From IMG/VR virus record IMGVR_UViG_3300032291_002165, positions 1-57,343 of that record: a stretch of 57,343 nucleotides of DNA. One strand, written 5' to 3'. The notes below the pieces were generated by a model that saw only the letters and a list, made by a program, of their open reading frames with translations, had not been told where the DNA came from and did not search any database. The stretch is from a virus. This document shows positions 27,385 through 34,287 of this stretch, piece by piece. The translations under genes and the position numbers were made by a program. How positions within the stretch are numbered: position 1 is the stretch's first letter; each line of letters opens with the position of its first letter.

Positions 27385-27573
27385 TTATGGGTAGAGCAAG
27401 TTCTTGCAGAAAGAACTCATCTCTTCTAATGGAACTCGGCACGCTTCAGGTGTCGTGATGTGGTCTGCGAGCGCAAACACCGCAAGGAAGAGAAGGAACA
27501 AGATTATCCCAACAACATAGCGTCCTCGCTTAGTGAGGCTTACGCCTAACCATCTCTCAACTGCATTTATCAT
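27385..27573 (-). CDS. 62-residue single-pass membrane protein
   Basis: Basic N-terminus (LGVSLTKRGRYV), one transmembrane helix (VGIILFLLFLAVFALADH), then a periplasmic-type tail with two Cys (PEACRVPLEEMSSFCKN). Leader AACGACGAAAGGAAACGAA. Function unknown; disulfide in the tail possible. Confidence 0.7.
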   Translation of the reverse strand: MINAVERWLGVSLTKRGRYVVGIILFLLFLAVFALADHITTPEACRVPLEEMSSFCKNLLYP

Positions 27574-27608
27574 TTCGTTTCCTTTCGTCGTTTTGTCTTA
27601 CAGATGTA

Positions 27609-27637
27609 AGTCTATCAGACCTTCCTGCATTTTGCAA
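27609..27637 (-). promoter_or_regulatory. Sigma70-type promoter
   Basis: Minus strand: TTGCAA (27632-27637), 17-base spacer AATGCAGGAAGGTCTGA, TAGACT (27609-27614). Feeds the membrane-protein gene ending at 27573 and those below. Confidence 0.8.
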
Positions 27638-27642
27638 GTAGG

Positions 27643-27945
27643 TTATGAAACTTTCTTTTCCGCATCAAGCATCTGTCGGGCACGCTTGGCTCGCATCTTC
27701 CTATCCCAACGCTCGGCACGATTACCAATGCGCTCGGCAGATGAACCAATGAAGTCAAACAACTTTCCTAATGCAATCATAGGAAGAAGAATTGCTAACC
27801 CTAAAAACTCTTCATCACCTTGTGCCTTATCTAGTGCCTTTGGGTTATAAATGTAGGTGGTGTTATCTCCACGCTTTGCAGACTTCATACTTCTCCTTGC
27901 ACGCTTGTAAGTGCCATAGATGGCGCTGTCTGGTAATCCATACAT
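27643..27945 (-). CDS. Small basic membrane-associated protein
   Basis: 100 residues: basic N-terminus (YKRARRSMKSAKRGDN), one hydrophobic segment (EFLGLAILLPMIALGKLFDF) and a strongly basic C-terminal helix (RWDRKMRAKRARQML). Leader AACGACGAAAGGACAGCAAG. No family recognised. Confidence 0.7.
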   Translation of the reverse strand: MYGLPDSAIYGTYKRARRSMKSAKRGDNTTYIYNPKALDKAQGDEEFLGLAILLPMIALGKLFDFIGSSAERIGNRAERWDRKMRAKRARQMLDAEKKVS

Positions 27946-27971
27946 CTTGCTGTCCTTTCGTCGTTAGGACA

Positions 27972-28000
27972 ACTATAACAGGAAGTGCAGGAAGATGCAA
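27972..28000 (-). promoter_or_regulatory. Sigma70-type promoter
   Basis: Minus strand: TTGCAT (27995-28000), 17-base spacer CTTCCTGCACTTCCTGT, TATAGT (27972-27977). The spacer carries CTTCCTGCA, the inverted form of the spacer element, followed by a second CTTCCTG. Confidence 0.8.
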
Positions 28001-28012
28001 GTCAATTTGAGA

Positions 28013-28109
28013 AAGTTATTTGGAAGTGTTCTCCAGCCTGGAGGAAAGCCAGGTTTAGCGATTGACTTTTCGGGGTCTGAATCGTCGATTACTAGTAGAG
28101 GGGTAAAAA
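28013..28109. repeat. Composite intergenic repeat unit (15-mer, palindrome, 12-mer)
   Basis: AAGTTATTTGGAAGT at 28013-28027, then palindrome CTCCAGCCTGGAG and a CCTGG/CCAGG hairpin, then GGGGTAAAAA at 28100-28109. A possible plus-strand promoter (TTGACT 28062-28067, TCGATT 28085-28090) lies inside and would serve the small plus-strand gene. Confidence 0.6.
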
Positions 28110-28134
28110 GCCCCAGAAACTAGAGGAGACAGAG

Positions 28135-28269
28135 ATGGCAAGACGCAGATGGTATGAACCGCAAGATGAATTGTTTGTCTATATGGACGAACTAGACCAA
28201 CACGAGGAGGGGCACGAAGAAGTGATGCTCTCCGCACAGAGGGTCTTAGATAAGTGGCTTAGGGCTTAG
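28135..28269 (+). CDS. 44-residue plus-strand protein
   Basis: ATG 28135 after AGAGGAGACAGAG: MARRRWYEPQDELFVYMDEL, an acidic His/Glu stretch and an amphipathic C-terminal helix (MLSAQRVLDKWLRA). It is the only supported plus-strand gene within the 24-48 kb minus field and converges on the Ntn-hydrolase gene, overlapping its stop by four bases. A strong ribosome site and a promoter-like upstream sequence support it. Function unknown. Confidence 0.6.
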   Translation: MARRRWYEPQDELFVYMDELDQHEEGHEEVMLSAQRVLDKWLRA

Positions 28270-28829
28270 GAACTCTGAGTCAAGAGGTAGATAGGCTCAC
28301 CAGAGTTCGGGTCAAGACGGCAAGCGATGGCAATCGCGTTCTTTGCGCTGCTGCGTGCGTGGGACATCGTTCTTTTTTTACCCTCGGCAGCTTGATACAT
28401 CGCACCTAACGCGTAGTCAGCCCCAGAACCGATGGCGTGCAACCCGCGTTCATCGTGACACCAATCGTATCCAGAGCCAATTTCATAGATAGTTCCGTGC
28501 ACAACTACTAAAACATTTGAGTCTTGCTCGCCCTTTTCACCATACTGAGCCTCGTCAAAGCAGGCTTTGAGCGCAGGTATGAACTTGGAGGAGATGAACT
28601 TGTCTAGTTTGATGCCAACATCGGTAGAAGCAGGGATAGGTGGCTTCAGAGTATGCGCCAAAAGGTTCACAGCACGCATATCCCCAGCCGCACCAAAAAT
28701 GTAACCACCATTACGAACAACTTTGCCAGCATCTTTCGGCAAAACATAAGCACGGTTTTCTTCAGTTACGCGAGAATCGTAGGCAACAACAGCCCAACCT
28801 TCTCCTTGTATTGCAGCAATCGTAGTCAC
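28266..28829 (-). CDS. Proteasome/HslV-like Ntn hydrolase
   Basis: 187 residues from a GTG preceded by GAAGGGAGGAAG. After Met removal the chain starts Thr-Thr-Ile, and TTIAAIQGEGWAVVAYDSR places Asp at position 17, exactly as in HslV and proteasome beta subunits; Lys follows at about 31-35 (LPKDAGKVVRNGG). Next come YIFGAAGDMRAVN and IGSGADYALGAMYQA, also typical of the Ntn fold. So the Thr nucleophile, Asp17 and Lys are present. Length suits a single HslV-type subunit. No matching unfoldase is visible nearby. It may act alone, with host ATPases, or as a decoy subunit of the host proteasome (inference). An in-frame 12-mer variant encodes GKKR. Confidence 0.8.
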   Translation of the reverse strand: MTTIAAIQGEGWAVVAYDSRVTEENRAYVLPKDAGKVVRNGGYIFGAAGDMRAVNLLAHTLKPPIPASTDVGIKLDKFISSKFIPALKACFDEAQYGEKGEQDSNVLVVVHGTIYEIGSGYDWCHDERGLHAIGSGADYALGAMYQAAEGKKRTMSHARSSAKNAIAIACRLDPNSGEPIYLLTQSS

Positions 28830-28879
28830 AGCGTCTTCCTCCCTTCTTCACGCAGCGATGGTCCTGGTTACCAGGCTAA

Positions 28880-28891
28880 AATTTTTACCCC
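28880..28891 (-). repeat. Exact GGGGTAAAAATT copy next to a CTGGT/ACCAG hairpin
   Basis: The copy directly follows the stop codon of the gene at 28892-29140 and is next to CTGGTTACCAG at 28864-28874, in the gap before the Ntn-hydrolase gene. Confidence 0.6.
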
Positions 28892-29140
28892 TTAGTCTTC
28901 CCACAGCAGATCTCGAAGAAGGTCTTCGTGACGATCAGCGTGATGGGAATTGTTCTTCACCGAAATGTCTTCAGAGTCAATCAGTCTGTCTAATGACAAC
29001 ACCGCAATGTGCCCTAACTCCTCAAACATAATAACAAGTTTGGTTTCTCCGTCATTTGGGTCGTCAATGATGGCGGCGACAAAAGGCGCGGCAGAACCAT
29101 TTTGATGGAACTCTTTATCAACTATTCCGGGTATCAACAT
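28892..29140 (-). CDS. Small unknown protein
   Basis: 82 residues: strand-rich N-terminal half (FVAAIIDDPNDGETKLVIMF), then an acidic/His C-terminus (NNSHHADRHEDLLRDLLWED). No family recognised. Start in MLIPGIVDKE; spacing to the Ntn-hydrolase gene allows co-transcription. Confidence 0.65.
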   Translation of the reverse strand: MLIPGIVDKEFHQNGSAAPFVAAIIDDPNDGETKLVIMFEELGHIAVLSLDRLIDSEDISVKNNSHHADRHEDLLRDLLWED

Positions 29141-29385
29141 ACAAGAACTTTACTACTGATTGCTTGGTTCTATAAGGAGGCTAACCGCATCAGTTTCTAT
29201 GCTTAGGAAGGCTTTATGAGCCTAAAAGTGCTCCTCAACCGACACCTCTCCCCCTCAGGGAGTAGGAGGAGAGATGCGGCGGAAGGTAGAGCCGCCTCAT
29301 CGCACTACGCGAGTATTCTCAGCGCTGCGCGGAGCTTCTAGAATAACTCAGGATTTTTACCCCTATTTCTCCCGCAGCGCACGTT
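29141..29385. other. Non-coding gap with hairpins and one 12-mer variant
   Basis: Holds a small GGCT/AGCC hairpin near 29207, a GGCGG/CCGCC hairpin near 29280 and GATTTTTACCCC at 29352-29363. A plus-strand frame here overlaps a minus-strand gene and lacks support. Probably the terminator region of the upstream minus-strand unit plus the leader of the gene at 28892. Confidence 0.4.
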
Positions 29386-29607
29386 CTACTCGTCTTCTAC
29401 TAAACCAATCTCATTTGAGACCGCAACTACGTCCCAGCCGTAGAACTCCTGAATAAGAACTCCAGCCAATCTAATAGCCAAATCCTCGTCATCTTCGCCC
29501 TCTTGACGCATCTCTTCGTTGAGAACAACTGTTGTAATCATTGAGAAGTAGTCCCCAACAAACATCACGCTCTTTGTTAGAGGTATCAAATCAACTGCTT
29601 CACTCAT
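29386..29607 (-). CDS. Small acidic unknown protein
   Basis: 73 residues: KSVMFVGDYFSMITTVVLNE then an acidic EDDEDLAIRLAGVLIQEFY and a terminal EIGLVEDE. Overlaps the upstream gene by four bases. No recognisable motif. Confidence 0.65.
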   Translation of the reverse strand: MSEAVDLIPLTKSVMFVGDYFSMITTVVLNEEMRQEGEDDEDLAIRLAGVLIQEFYGWDVVAVSNEIGLVEDE

Positions 29608-29978
29608 ACGGCTTCTCGCTTTCTCTCTTTTACCCAGTTGCCATCGGCATCTACCGAAAGAACATCATCTCCATCAAACGCCCACGCCCATTTGCAACAA
29701 GGCTTTGCATCTTTATCCGCAGGGTGTTGCCCACCTGAAACTTTGTTAGCCAGCATCGGAAAGGTCTCTAAGAACTTCACAACGCAATCGTGGCACATTA
29801 TCCAATCCAGTCCTGCTCTTGGTGGATAGTTATCTGTAAAACCTCCGTAATAACCTGAGTTCAGAAAGTCAAAGTGCAATCCATCATCAGGAACTTTTTC
29901 CTGAGACACGCACGGGACTGCTGTCCCGCACGCATCGCACATCTCGTAACCGTGTAATGGTTCTTCAGTTACCGACAT
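29604..29978 (-). CDS. Zinc-binding protein with CxxC pairs
   Basis: 124 residues. CDACGTAVPC near the start, MCHDCV in the middle and CCKWAW later give at least two CxxC-type pairs for a zinc ribbon. Start ATG is embedded in GGGTAAAAATG and lies inside the end of the small upstream gene. Function unknown; a structural zinc site is likely. Confidence 0.65.
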   Translation of the reverse strand: MSVTEEPLHGYEMCDACGTAVPCVSQEKVPDDGLHFDFLNSGYYGGFTDNYPPRAGLDWIMCHDCVVKFLETFPMLANKVSGGQHPADKDAKPCCKWAWAFDGDDVLSVDADGNWVKERKREAV

Positions 29979-30087
29979 TTTTACCCTCTGATTCTTCCAT
30001 CAACCCAACAACAACTTTTACATCAACTTCGTCATCAGGAAGATAATTCATCTGCAACTGACTTACAAGGTCTCTAACTTTCATCAT
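29965..30087 (-). CDS. 40-residue acidic protein
   Basis: MMKVRDLVSQLQMNYLPDDE, then VDVKVVVGLMEESEGKNVGN. It overlaps the genes on both sides by 14 bases each, which fits the packed operon. The codons for EGKNV contain GGGTAAAAATG, which also provides the start of the next gene. The pattern LVSQLQMNYLPDDEVDVKV is common in small phage proteins with a ferredoxin-like half fold (recollection). Confidence 0.6.
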   Translation of the reverse strand: MMKVRDLVSQLQMNYLPDDEVDVKVVVGLMEESEGKNVGN

Positions 30088-30376
30088 CTTCTTCTATCCC
30101 AAGTTCTTCACGAAGAGTTCCTACTGTTTGCATCCAAGTCTCGGCACGAACTTCATTGAGAACTTCATCGTTTTCCCAGAGTCTAAGGAACTTTATCCAT
30201 TGTTCGTCTGTGATTTCAACACCGAGTTCTGACTCAACATCGGATTTAGAATAGATATGGTAAGAAACGATTTCATCTTCAACGAACTCTTGCGAAACAT
30301 ATTCCGCAAGTGCGCCAGCCGTAATGAATTCACTATCTTCTTCTAACTCTTCTTCTAGTTCAATTTCATCTGCCAT
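30074..30376 (-). CDS. Acidic unknown protein
   Basis: 100 residues, very acidic (LEEELEEDSEF and a final GIEEDDES), helical; ITDEQWIKFLRLWENDEVLN resembles short helical modules in other genes here (TDEQWAEVV at 41425-41622). Start ATG follows GAGGTAAAA. Possibly a DNA-mimic-like protein given the charge, but unproven. Confidence 0.65.
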   Translation of the reverse strand: MADEIELEEELEEDSEFITAGALAEYVSQEFVEDEIVSYHIYSKSDVESELGVEITDEQWIKFLRLWENDEVLNEVRAETWMQTVGTLREELGIEEDDES

Positions 30377-30385
30377 TTTTACCTC

Positions 30386-30892
30386 CTAGTTTCCTGTTCG
30401 TCTTTGGTGAGCAAGTCTTTTCTCGGCAAGATATTTCACTCTGAAAAGAGGAACGCCCGTAGCATCTGCTATTTGTTGAGCAGGTATTTTGCTATCTAAG
30501 GCAGAGTTTGTTAGACGTTTTAGTTTTTCTTCTAACTCGTGAAAGTCCTTAGAAACAATTTCTAACTCCGCAAGGATTTCCAAACCGCTTTCATCTACTA
30601 CTACTTTTGGTCTACCCACTCTGTATTTCTGTGTGGATTTTACTTCTCCAGTTTGAGTGAAACCAATAGAATAACTTTTCTTTATTCTGTTGTAGCGATT
30701 AGATACTCCTTGACTTGTTTTGTATCCTAAGAGAGAAGCAAGTTCTACTGCCGAAACTCCTCGCTCAATCTCATCTACAAGAAGCTTGTCAAACTCCAAC
30801 ACTTCAGGAGCATTTCTGTTGCCCCCATTTGCTTTGTGTTGAAGAGGTCTTAGTTCTTTTAGTCGCGCAACTACTTTTTCATCTGCTTGCAT
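30386..30892 (-). CDS. Two-HTH DNA-binding protein
   Basis: 168 residues. One HTH in VSAVELASLLGYKTSQGVSN (MerR/homeodomain-like) followed by a basic RYNRIKKSY, and a second near the C-terminus (IPAQQIADATGVPLFRVKYL). A basic GRPKVVV motif lies between, recalling AT-hook-like segments. A candidate phage regulator, and one possible reader of the repeated operator-like motifs (inference). Confidence 0.7.
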   Translation of the reverse strand: MQADEKVVARLKELRPLQHKANGGNRNAPEVLEFDKLLVDEIERGVSAVELASLLGYKTSQGVSNRYNRIKKSYSIGFTQTGEVKSTQKYRVGRPKVVVDESGLEILAELEIVSKDFHELEEKLKRLTNSALDSKIPAQQIADATGVPLFRVKYLAEKRLAHQRRTGN

Positions 30893-31289
30893 AGTTGTCT
30901 AGCCTCCTATTATCTTCGTCTTGATTTAGGTGTTGCCATTGTTTCTTTCCGATTTTTACCCCACTTCGCCAAGCATCTGCCAGCAAAATATCATCGGCAG
31001 CCGACTTCAGCATCGGTGTTTCTATATCTCTACGACCATCAAACGCTTCATTGAGATAGTCATAGATAGCGCCATCTATAAACTCCATACGCAAGTCTTT
31101 GTTATCTAATGATTTATCGTGATACGACATACTTCTTGACTCGGCAAGAAAAAACTCTACGGCTTCTAACCGCAAGTGAAGAAACTCTTCTTCAGGAAGA
31201 AAAGTTCCATACAAACTAAAGATGCTAACCGCATCATTTAGTCCAACATAGAAACTAAACTTCTCCGTAAAGAGAATAGTTTTCGCCAT
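30879..31289 (-). CDS. Unknown protein
   Basis: 136 residues from ATG 31287-31289, placed just after GGAAGTGTAAAA; a longer frame would overlap the upstream gene deeply. Mostly helical: MAKTILFTEKFSFYVGLNDA, LRLEAVEFFLAESRSM, AADDILLADAWRSG. GVKIGKK is encoded across a 12-mer copy at 30951-30962. Family unknown. Confidence 0.65.
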   Translation of the reverse strand: MAKTILFTEKFSFYVGLNDAVSIFSLYGTFLPEEEFLHLRLEAVEFFLAESRSMSYHDKSLDNKDLRMEFIDGAIYDYLNEAFDGRRDIETPMLKSAADDILLADAWRSGVKIGKKQWQHLNQDEDNRRLDNYASR

Positions 31290-31291
31290 TT

Positions 31292-31540
31292 TTACACTTC
31301 CTGCTCTGATAGGTATTGAGCAATCTCTTCTTGTGTAGCGCCTTGCAACTTCTGCAACCGCACCCAAATATCTCCTGCACGAACATACATTTCCATAAAG
31401 GCAAACAACTTATCCATTGAGTAATCTTTATGATTTTTATGGCGCTCTATTTCGCTTTCCATAAACTTCATAAACATTGCAGTAGCAAGTGTGTTTATTT
31501 CTAGTTCTGTTTCACTTAGTTCTAGGTTTTGCTTAGACAT
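31292..31540 (-). CDS. Small helical protein
   Basis: 82 residues, all-helical (LEINTLATAMFMKFMESEIE, LQKLQGATQEEIAQYLSEQE). Leader ACACAGGGAGAAATAA matches those of the genes at 22110 and 38294. First gene of a unit driven by the promoter at 31574-31601. Function unknown. Confidence 0.7.
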   Translation of the reverse strand: MSKQNLELSETELEINTLATAMFMKFMESEIERHKNHKDYSMDKLFAFMEMYVRAGDIWVRLQKLQGATQEEIAQYLSEQEV

Positions 31541-31573
31541 TTATTTCTCCCTGTGTCGTTTTGTCTTGGTAGT

Positions 31574-31601
31574 AATCTATCATCTCTCTGCACTTTGTCA
31601 A
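31574..31601 (-). promoter_or_regulatory. Sigma70-type promoter
   Basis: Minus strand: TTGACA (31596-31601), 16-base spacer with GTGCAGAGAGATGA, TAGATT (31574-31579). It heads the operon from 31540 down to 29386. Confidence 0.8.
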
Positions 31602-32001
31602 GTATCTCAGGGAGATTTCTTGCAAAAGTTATTGAGAAGTTCTGTCCCCCCCGTGGTGAAAACTGAACGCCCCGCACAAAACAAGCAACTCCAGCCAGAA
31701 AATTAAAGAAGGAAAGTTATTTGGAAGTTTGGACCAGGGCCCTGGCGATCAGCGATCAGCGCGGGGTAAAAATTTTGCCAGTCTTCAGCCAGCTTCCGCG
31801 AGCGCAAATACCTGCACCAGGTGCAAAAGTTATTGGGGAGTTACCGACTTTACTCGCACTGTGAACTCCAGTAAGGCTTTCAGAGGTATCCCTTCGGAGA
31901 AAAGATGGAGAAGTTATTGCAAAGTTTCCGACGGCAGCCCTGGCGCAGCCATCAAAGTGCCAAATTTTTACCCCCGCAGCCTTGCCGCAGCCTTTCTCAA
32001 C
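31602..32001. repeat. Intergenic array of 15-mers, palindromes and 12-mers
   Basis: Four copies of the AAGTTATT 15-mer at 31626, 31714, 31827 and 31911, all in the same orientation. Two exact 12-mers at 31763-31774 (plus) and 31963-31974 (minus). Between them lie CCAGGGCCCTGG, a GATCAGC direct repeat and TGCACCAGGTGCA. No gene is supported; the long plus-strand frame starting at 31729 has no ribosome site and runs into the coding strand of the next gene. Confidence 0.7.
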
Positions 32002-32036
32002 AAAAGAAAAACTCCCGCATCTTCCGACACGGGAGT
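32002..32036 (-). terminator. Rho-independent terminator
   Basis: Minus strand: ACTCCCG, 12-base loop, CGGGAGT, then TTTTTCTTTTG. Thirty bases below the stop of the gene at 32064. Confidence 0.85.
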
Positions 32037-32063
32037 CTCTCCGACTTCTATTACTTGCAGTTA

Positions 32064-32453
32064 CTACTCTTCTTCAGGACGCTCCATCACGCTGAGTGTG
32101 AAGTATGCGCCCGTAGGCTCATCGTGTGAGCCTCTCCGCACGCTAAGTGCTGAGCCTTCTAGCGTGAAGGTAAGTCGGAAGTCTCCATTTAGTGTGAGGG
32201 CATCAAGTATTGAGTCAAACTCAACAACCGCATAGCCTTCACTTCGTAGCCAAGTCATCGCCCGGCCGTGAATACGAACAACTTGCTTGTCCGCATCAAA
32301 GTTATTGGCATCTGCCCAACCCTTCAGCAAATACTTCAGGTTGTCTTTTGCATCGTCATAGCAACCGAAACAATCGGCTGAGTAACTTCCATCTTCATTT
32401 GTGCAAGTGCAGTTATTTTCTAACTCCACGACTTGCTTTTCCATCGTGTCCAT
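32064..32453 (-). CDS. Unknown protein with Cys-rich segment
   Basis: 129 residues from ATG 32451-32453, directly after AACGACGAAAGGACACAA. CTCTNEDGSYSADCFGCYDD forms an N-terminal metal-binding-like cluster; a helix (DNLKYLLKGWADANN) and a strand-rich C-terminal half follow. Monocistronic, with its own promoter and terminator. Family unknown. Confidence 0.7.
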   Translation of the reverse strand: MDTMEKQVVELENNCTCTNEDGSYSADCFGCYDDAKDNLKYLLKGWADANNFDADKQVVRIHGRAMTWLRSEGYAVVEFDSILDALTLNGDFRLTFTLEGSALSVRRGSHDEPTGAYFTLSVMERPEEE

Positions 32454-32483
32454 TTGTGTCCTTTCGTCGTTATGAACAAAGTA

Positions 32484-32512
32484 ATCATACCTAACCTTCC
32501 TGCAATTTGCAA
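32484..32512 (-). promoter_or_regulatory. Sigma70-type promoter
   Basis: Minus strand: TTGCAA (32507-32512), 17-base spacer with TTGCAGGAAGGTTAGG, TATGAT (32484-32489). Confidence 0.85.
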
Positions 32513-32535
32513 GCATTTACCGAACAATCTTTACA

Positions 32536-32608
32536 AAGTTATTTGGAAGTATCGGGACGGGCCGGGAGCTGGCCTGGAATTTCTCCGCGTATCTCAAATT
32601 TTTACCCC
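32536..32608. repeat. Composite intergenic repeat unit
   Basis: AAGTTATTTGGAAGT at 32536-32550, a GGCC-flanked GC-rich segment, then an exact minus-strand 12-mer at 32597-32608. It lies between the terminator of the 32700 gene and the promoter at 32484. Confidence 0.65.
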
Positions 32609-32659
32609 GCATTTTTTCCGATCACCTTCGCCAACTTCGGAATAATTTTGGGCAAAGAA

Positions 32660-32686
32660 AAACCCCCCACCTTTCGGTGAGGGGCT
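32660..32686 (-). terminator. Rho-independent terminator
   Basis: Minus strand: GCCCCTCACC, loop GAAA, GGTGGGGGGTTTTTC. It follows the stop of the gene at 32700. Confidence 0.9.
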
Positions 32687-32699
32687 TTTCGGTGAAGTC

Positions 32700-33035
32700 T
32701 TACTTGACTACTAGAACCGAGTATTCGGTAAGAGTCTGAGTCGCTTCGTAAGCCTCAGGGAAGGCTTCGGCAAGTGCCTTTGTATCAACACCTGTTCGCT
32801 TGCGAGGGCTGACCTCAATACGCACAACACCATCAACGATGCCTGCTTCTGCTTCGCCAAGTGCCTCACGGATTTTGGCTTCTAGCGCCTTCTTTGTCTT
32901 TTCCAAAGAAGTGAGCATATCGCGTGTTGCGACAAACTCTGTGATTACTGCCTGTGTGGCTGAGTCAAGCGTTACTGCTTGACGCTCCATCGCAACCTCA
33001 GTTACGACCTTGCTGATTACTTTGGCTGTTGCCAT
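32700..33035 (-). CDS. Coiled-coil protein resembling nuclease-associated phage proteins
   Basis: 111 residues. The central helix LTSLEKTKKALEAKIREAL is coiled-coil-like. The end (TGVDTKALAEAFPEAYEATQ, then TLTEYSVLVV) resembles the C-terminal segments of phage YqaJ-associated proteins (DTKALK..PE.YE), an analogy only. Own promoter and terminator. May assist DNA recombination or nuclease activity; weak evidence. Confidence 0.7.
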   Translation of the reverse strand: MATAKVISKVVTEVAMERQAVTLDSATQAVITEFVATRDMLTSLEKTKKALEAKIREALGEAEAGIVDGVVRIEVSPRKRTGVDTKALAEAFPEAYEATQTLTEYSVLVVK

Positions 33036-33118
33036 TTGGTAACCTCTGTCTTTCTGTCTTTTGCACTACGCACCCTTTGTGGGTAGTGGTTGGAGAGGCT
33101 TGCTCACCAACAAGAACT

Positions 33119-33147
33119 ACATTACACGACCTTCCTGACAATTGCAA
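33119..33147 (-). promoter_or_regulatory. Sigma70-type promoter
   Basis: Minus strand: TTGCAA (33142-33147), 17-base spacer TTGTCAGGAAGGTCGTG, TAATGT (33119-33124). Confidence 0.75.
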
Positions 33148-33153
33148 CTCCAT

Positions 33154-33231
33154 TTACAACTTTTCTTTTGTGTCCTTCGTCACATCTTTGGGGGCAGGGT
33201 ATCCATACCAATCCCACCAACCTGAGGTCAT
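33154..33231 (-). CDS. Possible 25-residue peptide
   Basis: MTSGWWDWYGYPAPKD then VTKDTKEKL, starting by ATGA overlap with the stop of the gene above. Aromatic N-terminus, Lys-rich tail. Short, and supported only by the overlap, so it may be a fortuitous frame. Confidence 0.35.
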   Translation of the reverse strand: MTSGWWDWYGYPAPKDVTKDTKEKL

Positions 33232-33542
33232 TTCACGCCCCCTGAAACTGAAGGGTGGGTAACTACCCCACCTCGCTCTTGGTATCGCTTTCGGGCATCT
33301 ATCAACTCGGAGAAGTAATCGCCTCTCTCGGCAACAAAACCTTTTGAGGTCGCAATAACTGTCCATACGACATAAGAGTGCAACTCGGTAATTTTTACCC
33401 CAATAACTACCCAAGAGGCATAACAATCTCCAACAACTCTTTCACTCAGTTTAGTTCGCATCAAAACCATACGCTGAGTATCACCAACGAAGTCGCCTAA
33501 CTGCAACTCGTCATATTCACGAAGTGGATTTGGTTTTATCAT
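33228..33542 (-). CDS. Unknown protein
   Basis: 104 residues from the ATG at 33540-33542, which overlaps the upstream stop; the longer frame upstream would read through the neighbour. Sequence: LGDFVGDTQRMVLMRTKLSE, VGDCYASWVVIGVKI, then a helix ELIDARKRYQERGGVV. Beta-rich core. An exact 12-mer copy at 33390-33401 encodes GVKI. Function unknown. Confidence 0.65.
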   Translation of the reverse strand: MIKPNPLREYDELQLGDFVGDTQRMVLMRTKLSERVVGDCYASWVVIGVKITELHSYVVWTVIATSKGFVAERGDYFSELIDARKRYQERGGVVTHPSVSGGVK

Positions 33543-33697
33543 CTTTTTACCTTCTTGGGTCTGTCCATCTGAATTGCTTTCCGCAACGCGCTTTCGCGGG
33601 TTGGGTGAAGTTCTATTTGGCAATAGCGGTTCGCCGTATCAACAACCCACCAACCTGTGCTTTCATAATCAGGCTTTATGTCGTATCTCTGAGTCAT
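33539..33697 (-). CDS. 52-residue unknown protein
   Basis: MTQRYDIKPDYESTGWWVVD ... IELHPTRESALRKAIQMD. Leader AACGACGGAAGGATAAAAATG combines the start-associated sequence with the A-rich 12-mer end. Overlaps the next gene by four bases. It reads like a small strand-strand-helix domain of unknown role. Confidence 0.65.
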   Translation of the reverse strand: MTQRYDIKPDYESTGWWVVDTANRYCQIELHPTRESALRKAIQMDRPKKVKR

Positions 33698-33725
33698 TTT
33701 TATCCTTCCGTCGTTTGTTATTTAC

Positions 33726-33754
33726 AATCTAACTCAGAAGTGCAGGCAAGTCAA
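33726..33754 (-). promoter_or_regulatory. Sigma70-type promoter
   Basis: Minus strand: TTGACT (33749-33754), 17-base spacer TGCCTGCACTTCTGAGT, TAGATT (33726-33731). Spacer carries CCTGCA in inverted orientation. Confidence 0.8.
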
Positions 33755-33771
33755 GCATCTTCTAGCCGTGT

Positions 33772-34287
33772 CTAAAAGTGGAAGTCTACGGGGACTAGGT
33801 ATTGCATCTCAGGTGCAACGGCGAGCCGTTCACGGAAGTATTGCAGGTTGCCCGTGTGTTGCTCCAAGTCATACACGCCCGTATCGCAAGTCCAATCATC
33901 TTGCAAAAGACTCGCCAACTTCTTCAGGTAATACAACTTCATACCATCGCCGTCAAAAGGTTGGTTCTTCTCCGTGTTGTAAGCATCTACTTGCGCCGCC
34001 AAGTCCAAAGTTTTTACCTCTTCCAAGTAACGCAGCATCTCCGCTTTCCTGCCGCCGACCCACTCTTGGAGCTTCTGCTCCGCAAGTGTTTGGTTCTCCG
34101 TATAACGCAATACATTTTTACCCTTGCCGAAGAAGTTATCCCACCGTCCTGCATACGGACTTGTGTCGTGCCAATCTGACCAGTTCGGATACCGTTCTTC
34201 GCCGTGAGTAATGATTGAGGCAACCTTGCTCAAAGCCTCTTCGTGGCTCTCCGCTTCTACTAAAAGTATCTGACAAGTATGCATCAC
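33772..34287 (-). CDS. Conserved phage protein of unknown function
   Basis: 171 residues from a GTG at 34285-34287, or 170 from the ATG next to it, both overlapping the upstream stop. MHTCQILLVEAESHEEALSK is followed by WSDWHDTSPYAGRWDNFFG and a long helical part. Similar proteins are common in actinophages with unknown function (recollection). Two 12-mer variants lie in the frame (GKNV, EVKT). Confidence 0.7.
   Translation of the reverse strand: MMHTCQILLVEAESHEEALSKVASIITHGEERYPNWSDWHDTSPYAGRWDNFFGKGKNVLRYTENQTLAEQKLQEWVGGRKAEMLRYLEEVKTLDLAAQVDAYNTEKNQPFDGDGMKLYYLKKLASLLQDDWTCDTGVYDLEQHTGNLQYFRERLAVAPEMQYLVPVDFHF

Noticed and set aside
29274-29456. A 60-residue basic plus-strand frame
   Set aside because: It overlaps the 3' end of a well-supported minus-strand gene and has no downstream partner, despite a GGAGGAG-like sequence upstream.
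31729-32235. A 168-residue plus-strand frame in the 31.7 kb gap
   Set aside because: No ribosome site or promoter, composition of a non-coding repeat region, and it runs across the minus-strand gene at 32064.
33154-33426. A 90-residue minus-strand frame overlapping the gene at 33228
   Set aside because: Only the last 25 codons are free of overlap. The longer form reads out of frame through a well-supported gene, so only the short peptide is listed, with low confidence.
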